Source of the DNA: an uncultured Prevotella sp.
GTDB taxonomy: Bacteria; Bacteroidota; Bacteroidia; Bacteroidales; Bacteroidaceae
Assembly: GCA_937901345.1 (NCBI GenBank)
Contig: CALCHM010000191.1
Span: 1-16,225 of the forward strand
Reading direction: 5' to 3'
DNA: 16,225 nucleotides
The notes under the pieces were generated by a model. That model was not told where the DNA came from, searched no databases, and worked only from the letters and a program-made list of their open reading frames with translations. Shown here one piece after another: positions 13,248 to 16,225 of the stretch (within the stretch, counting starts at the first letter, position 1; every line of letters starts with the position of its first letter). The position numbers and the translations under genes were made by a program.

Positions 13248-15839
13248 TTATTCTTCGGTTTCAGAAACTTCTGAGAAGAGGTCAACCGTGGGAGCGTCGG
13301 TTGTATCTTGTACTACACCCTCGCCTTCGGTTTCAGCAGTTGCTAAATCTTGCATTTCTGCGCTGTTCACATCTTCTTCTGCTTCATCCTCTGTGGGAAC
13401 GATACATACGTTGCTGATGATGTCATTACGCTTCGTAAGGTTGATAAGGCGCACTCCCTGTGTGACACGTCCCTGAACGTTTACGGTTGAGAGTTTGAGG
13501 CGAATGGTAATACCGCTCTTGTTGATAATCATCAAGTCGTCCTCGTCGGTCACGCACTTGATAGCAACGAGTTCACCCACCTTTTCGGTCACATTGAGTG
13601 TCTTCACGCCCTTACCGCCGCGGTTGGTTATGCGATAATCTTCAATGTTGCTTCGCTTACCGAAACCTTGTTCGCTCACAACGAGCACCGTCTGCTTTTC
13701 GGGATCTTCTACGCAAACCATGCCCACGATTTCGTCTTCAGCCTTATCAATACTCATCGCCTTCACACCTGTTGCTCCACGTCCCATGGTACGAACGGTA
13801 TCTTCGTTAAAACGAATGGCACGACCAGCACGATTGGCCACGATAATTTCGTTTTCACCGTTGGTCAAGCATACACTAACCACTTGGTCGTCATCGCGTA
13901 AGTTGATGGCAATGATACCCTTGGCGCGTACGTTCTTGTAGTCGTCAAGAAGCGTCTTCTTTATAATACCCTGTTTTGTACAGAATACGATGTTGTGACA
14001 CTCGCGATATTCTTGATTGTCAAACTGCGCAACGTTCAAACATGCATTGACACTATCTCCAGGTTCAATGTTGAGCATATTCTGAATAGCACGTCCCTTA
14101 GATGCCTTGTTGCCTTCGGGGAGTTCGTAAACCTTGAGTTTATAACAGCGCCCCTTGGAAGTAAAGAAGAGCATCGTGTTGTGCATCGTTGCGGGATAGA
14201 TGTATTCGATAAAGTCTGCATCGCGAGCCGTGCCACCCTTGCTTCCTACTCCACCCTTGCCTTGTGCGCGGAACTCTGCGAGCGGAGTGCGCTTAATATA
14301 TCCGAGGTGGCTGATGGTAATCACCACATCATCGTTGGCATAGAAGTCTTCTGGGTTCCATTCGCCAGCGGCAGGTACGATCTCTGTGCGGCGCTCGTCG
14401 CCATACCTTTCCTTAACTTCAACGAGTTCGTCCTTAATCACCTTCTTACAGAGTTCATCGTCTGTCAGAATCTGCTGATAATAGGCAATCTTGCGCTGCA
14501 AGTCGTCATACTCTTCATGAAGTTTATCCTGCATGAGGTTGGTGAGTTGTCGGAGGCGCATTTCTACGATTGCCTTTGCCTGAAGATCATCAAGCGAGAA
14601 GCGCTCCATCAATCCTTCAACGGCCGCTTCAGGAGTCTTTGACGCACGGATGATACGAACCACTTCGTCAATGTTATCGCTAGCAATAATGAGCCCTTCA
14701 AGGATGTGTGCACGTTCCTGCGCCTTACGCAATTCATACGCCGTACGACGGAGCACTACATCATGACGATGCTTCACAAACTCGCTGATACACTCCTTCA
14801 ACGTAAGCAACTTGGGGCGCTGCTTACCTGTAGGACCTACAAGAGCAATGCAGTTAACAGAGAAACTCGTTTGAAGCGCAGTCAACTTATAGAGTTTATT
14901 CAGAACAACGCCTGCATTAGCATCGCGCTTCACGTCAACAACGATACGCAAACCTTCACGGTCAGACTCATCGTTTACATTCGAAATGCCGTCCACCTTG
15001 CGCTCTGTCACCAACTCTGCAATACTCTTTACGAGGTCTGCCTTGTTGACGCCGTAAGGGATTTCTGTCACGACAATCTTATCGTGCAGTTCACCGCTTT
15101 CGATGTTTGCCTTAGCACGCATGATGATGCGACCACGCCCTGTTTCATACGCTGACTTCACGCCCTGAAGTCCCATGATGTAACCTCCTGTTGGGAAGTC
15201 TGGCGCCTGAATGTATTGCATCAATCCCTCAGTGTCAATTTCGGGATTATCGATATAAGCAACACAACCGTCAATCACCTCTCCCAGATTGTGTGTGGGA
15301 ACGTTTGTAGCCATACCTACGGCAATACCCGTTGCGCCATTCACAAGAAAGTTAGGAATACGAGTAGGCATCACCGAGGGCTCCTTTCGAGTATTATCGA
15401 AGTTCGCCACCATATCCACGGTTTCCTTCTCAATATCCTGCATCATCATTTCGCCCAATTGCTCAAGACGCACTTCCGTATAACGCATTGCCGCTGCTGA
15501 GTCACCGTCCATAGAACCGAAGTTACCCTGACCCTCAACGAGCGTATAGCGCATATTCCAATCTTGCGCCAAGCGCACCAGAGCGCCATAAACCGACGAG
15601 TCTCCGTGGGGGTGATACTTACCCAACACGTCACCAACAACGCGCGCTGACTTACGTGTAGGTTTATCATGCGTAATACCCAACTCGTCCATATCAAAAA
15701 GAATACGACGGTGTACAGGCTTGAAACCATCGCGCACATCGGGCAACGCACGTGCTACAATCACGGACATCGAATAGTCGATATACGACTTCTTCATCTC
15801 CGACTCAATGTAGACTTGTTTTATTCTATCCTCTGTCAT
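13248..15839 (-). CDS. gyrA: DNA gyrase subunit A
   Basis: GyrA, with GyrB, introduces negative supercoils using ATP and acts as an A2B2 complex. I chose the ATG at 15839 (MTEDRIKQVYIESEMKKSYI, 863 residues); the frame also has an ATG 24 nt upstream, but the family start fits the shorter form. The N-terminal breakage-reunion domain has VARALPDVRDGFKPVHRRIL and HPHGDSSVYG, and the active-site Tyr120 in AAAMRYTEVRL. The GyrA-box position (526-532) reads QGKGGVG rather than the canonical QRRGGKG, and a further NRGGKG lies at 739-744. C-terminal beta-propeller blades follow, then an acidic tail from about 815. At the quinolone-determining site, Ser81 equals E. coli Ser83, while the E. coli Asp87 position is Gly85. 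It is the promoter-proximal gene of the row. Confidence 0.97.
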   Translation of the reverse strand: MTEDRIKQVYIESEMKKSYIDYSMSVIVARALPDVRDGFKPVHRRILFDMDELGITHDKPTRKSARVVGDVLGKYHPHGDSSVYGALVRLAQDWNMRYTLVEGQGNFGSMDGDSAAAMRYTEVRLEQLGEMMMQDIEKETVDMVANFDNTRKEPSVMPTRIPNFLVNGATGIAVGMATNVPTHNLGEVIDGCVAYIDNPEIDTEGLMQYIQAPDFPTGGYIMGLQGVKSAYETGRGRIIMRAKANIESGELHDKIVVTEIPYGVNKADLVKSIAELVTERKVDGISNVNDESDREGLRIVVDVKRDANAGVVLNKLYKLTALQTSFSVNCIALVGPTGKQRPKLLTLKECISEFVKHRHDVVLRRTAYELRKAQERAHILEGLIIASDNIDEVVRIIRASKTPEAAVEGLMERFSLDDLQAKAIVEMRLRQLTNLMQDKLHEEYDDLQRKIAYYQQILTDDELCKKVIKDELVEVKERYGDERRTEIVPAAGEWNPEDFYANDDVVITISHLGYIKRTPLAEFRAQGKGGVGSKGGTARDADFIEYIYPATMHNTMLFFTSKGRCYKLKVYELPEGNKASKGRAIQNMLNIEPGDSVNACLNVAQFDNQEYRECHNIVFCTKQGIIKKTLLDDYKNVRAKGIIAINLRDDDQVVSVCLTNGENEIIVANRAGRAIRFNEDTVRTMGRGATGVKAMSIDKAEDEIVGMVCVEDPEKQTVLVVSEQGFGKRSNIEDYRITNRGGKGVKTLNVTEKVGELVAIKCVTDEDDLMIINKSGITIRLKLSTVNVQGRVTQGVRLINLTKRNDIISNVCIVPTEDEAEEDVNSAEMQDLATAETEGEGVVQDTTDAPTVDLFSEVSETEE

Positions 15840-15911
15840 AACCTTTATCAAGCAACAGACCAACTGTGCTCCATCCTAAATTTAAGTTTTTATGTGTTTT
15901 CTTACCAACTA

Positions 15912-15943
15912 CAAAGATACAAAATTATTTTCATTCCACCTAA
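15912..15943 (-). promoter_or_regulatory. Candidate gyrA promoter
   Basis: The minus strand reads TATCTTTG at 15919-15912, an exact TAnnTTTG -7 box, 72 nt upstream of the gyrA ATG. The -33 position holds TTTTAG, close to TTTG but weak. The transcript leader would be about 65 nt. Confidence 0.6.
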
Positions 15944-16183
15944 AACGAAGCGATGGAAATCACAGCAAAATCGCAAATTTGGGCATTTTTAGGCGCTCTA
16001 ACGAATTTCCACTCTTTTTTTATATACTTTTTCCTGTGGTTATTCTTTACCGCTATAAATTAAAAATGCGCTCTTTTTTATTGCGGAAGCAAGACACATC
16101 ACATCAATAACAAAACATCCCTTTCGCTTGTATTCCTAATTTAAAAAACCAATCGGAAACTTAAACGAGGAGACTAACTCAAA
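15944..16183. other. A+T-rich region upstream of gyrA, no gene seen
   Basis: This part of the divergent intergenic region is rich in T and A runs (for example cactcttttttt near 16011 and gcgctctttttta near 16069). I found no TAnnTTTG box facing right, no tRNA and no credible reading frame. Confidence 0.5.
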
Positions 16184-16225
16184 ATGTCCCCCGAAGTTAG
16201 GGGGACGAGCAACTTTGTTGCGGAG
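16184..16225 (+). CDS. Possible partial gene at the right edge (5' end only)
   Basis: An ATG at 16184, preceded by an A-rich ctcaaa as is common for Bacteroidota starts, opens a frame of 14 codons to the window edge (MSPEVRGTSNFVAE). It is divergent from gyrA. The same bases form two hairpins, so a non-coding repeat is an equally good reading. No promoter was seen and no family was recognised. Confidence 0.25.
   Translation, partial: MSPEVRGTSNFVAE
16186..16221. repeat. Two tandem hairpins at the right edge
   Basis: gtccccc/gggggac (16186-16192 with 16200-16206, 7-nt loop) is followed 2 nt later by gcaac/gttgc (16209-16213 with 16217-16221, 3-nt loop). This is G+C-rich against a very A+T-rich background. 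Possibilities are a terminator for a gene entering from the right, an interspersed repeat or the 5' end of a gene. Confidence 0.5.

Noticed and set aside
13995..15155. Plus-strand open frames of 215 and 149 codons.
   Set aside because: Both are antisense to conserved gyrA sequence and show no domain or start signal.
16034..16043. TGTGGTTAT as a possible DnaA box near gyrA.
   Set aside because: It misses the TTATNCACA consensus at two positions, and no cluster of boxes or dnaA is nearby.
16217..16225. The 9-mer gttgcggag at the right edge also occurs at the tRNA-fMet 3' end (1842-1850), like a second att site.
   Set aside because: The interval contains gyrA, two tRNAs and other housekeeping genes, not an element, and nine bases can match by chance. 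It is also half of a local hairpin.
1..16225. CRISPR array, insertion sequence, rRNA or known riboswitch.
   Set aside because: No regularly spaced repeats, transposase, rRNA-like sequence or recognisable riboswitch core was found in reading both strands.

Overview
The window reads as a chromosomal segment of a Bacteroidota bacterium, most likely order Bacteroidales (Prevotella-like). The evidence is: TAnnTTTG-type -7 promoter boxes without Shine-Dalgarno sites, tandem surface lipoproteins of fimbrillin-like character, the GyrA sequence type, and tRNA genes that do not encode CCA. This placement is inferred from sequence style, not from a database search. Every well-supported gene lies on the minus strand, so transcription runs from high to low coordinates.

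Right part (about 16.2 to 5.9 kb): a housekeeping gene row. gyrA comes first, with a TAnnTTTG promoter, followed by two paralogous secreted TPR proteins. Then come an M3 peptidyl-dipeptidase (dcp), a dCMP deaminase, an S41 C-terminal processing protease with an N-terminal membrane anchor, and 5-formyltetrahydrofolate cyclo-ligase. Gaps are short (25 to 87 nt), and the deaminase and protease genes overlap by 11 nt. Two gaps near gyrA hold long hairpins without a U-run, so they look more like attenuator or processing structures than full terminators. The deaminase (dUMP supply) and the cyclo-ligase (reduced folate) both feed thymidylate and one-carbon metabolism.

Middle part (5.9 to 2.3 kb): tRNA-Lys(TTT) with its own promoter and terminator, then a regulatory intergenic region with two notable palindromes. 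After that come two tandem paralogous lipoproteins, separated by a strong hairpin and closed by another.

Left part (2.3 kb to 1): an initiator tRNA-fMet whose promoter shares 11-nt and 15-nt blocks, at identical spacing, with that of tRNA-Lys. Immediately beyond its 3' end are a terminator, a cluster of TGTCTGA/CAGAC repeats and a tyrosine-recombinase integrase gene, which runs toward the left edge. The integrase carries an unusual 140-residue Ala/Ser/Pro/Glu-rich tail with a basic end. This is the usual geometry of one end of an integrated element next to a tRNA; the element would continue beyond position 1. At the left edge an unrecognised partial reading frame starts 5 nt after the integrase stop and overlaps a 95-bp imperfect palindrome.

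No CRISPR array, insertion sequence or rRNA was seen. The best leads for novelty are the integrase end (repeat cluster, tail, edge palindrome) and the palindromes upstream of the lipoprotein pair.
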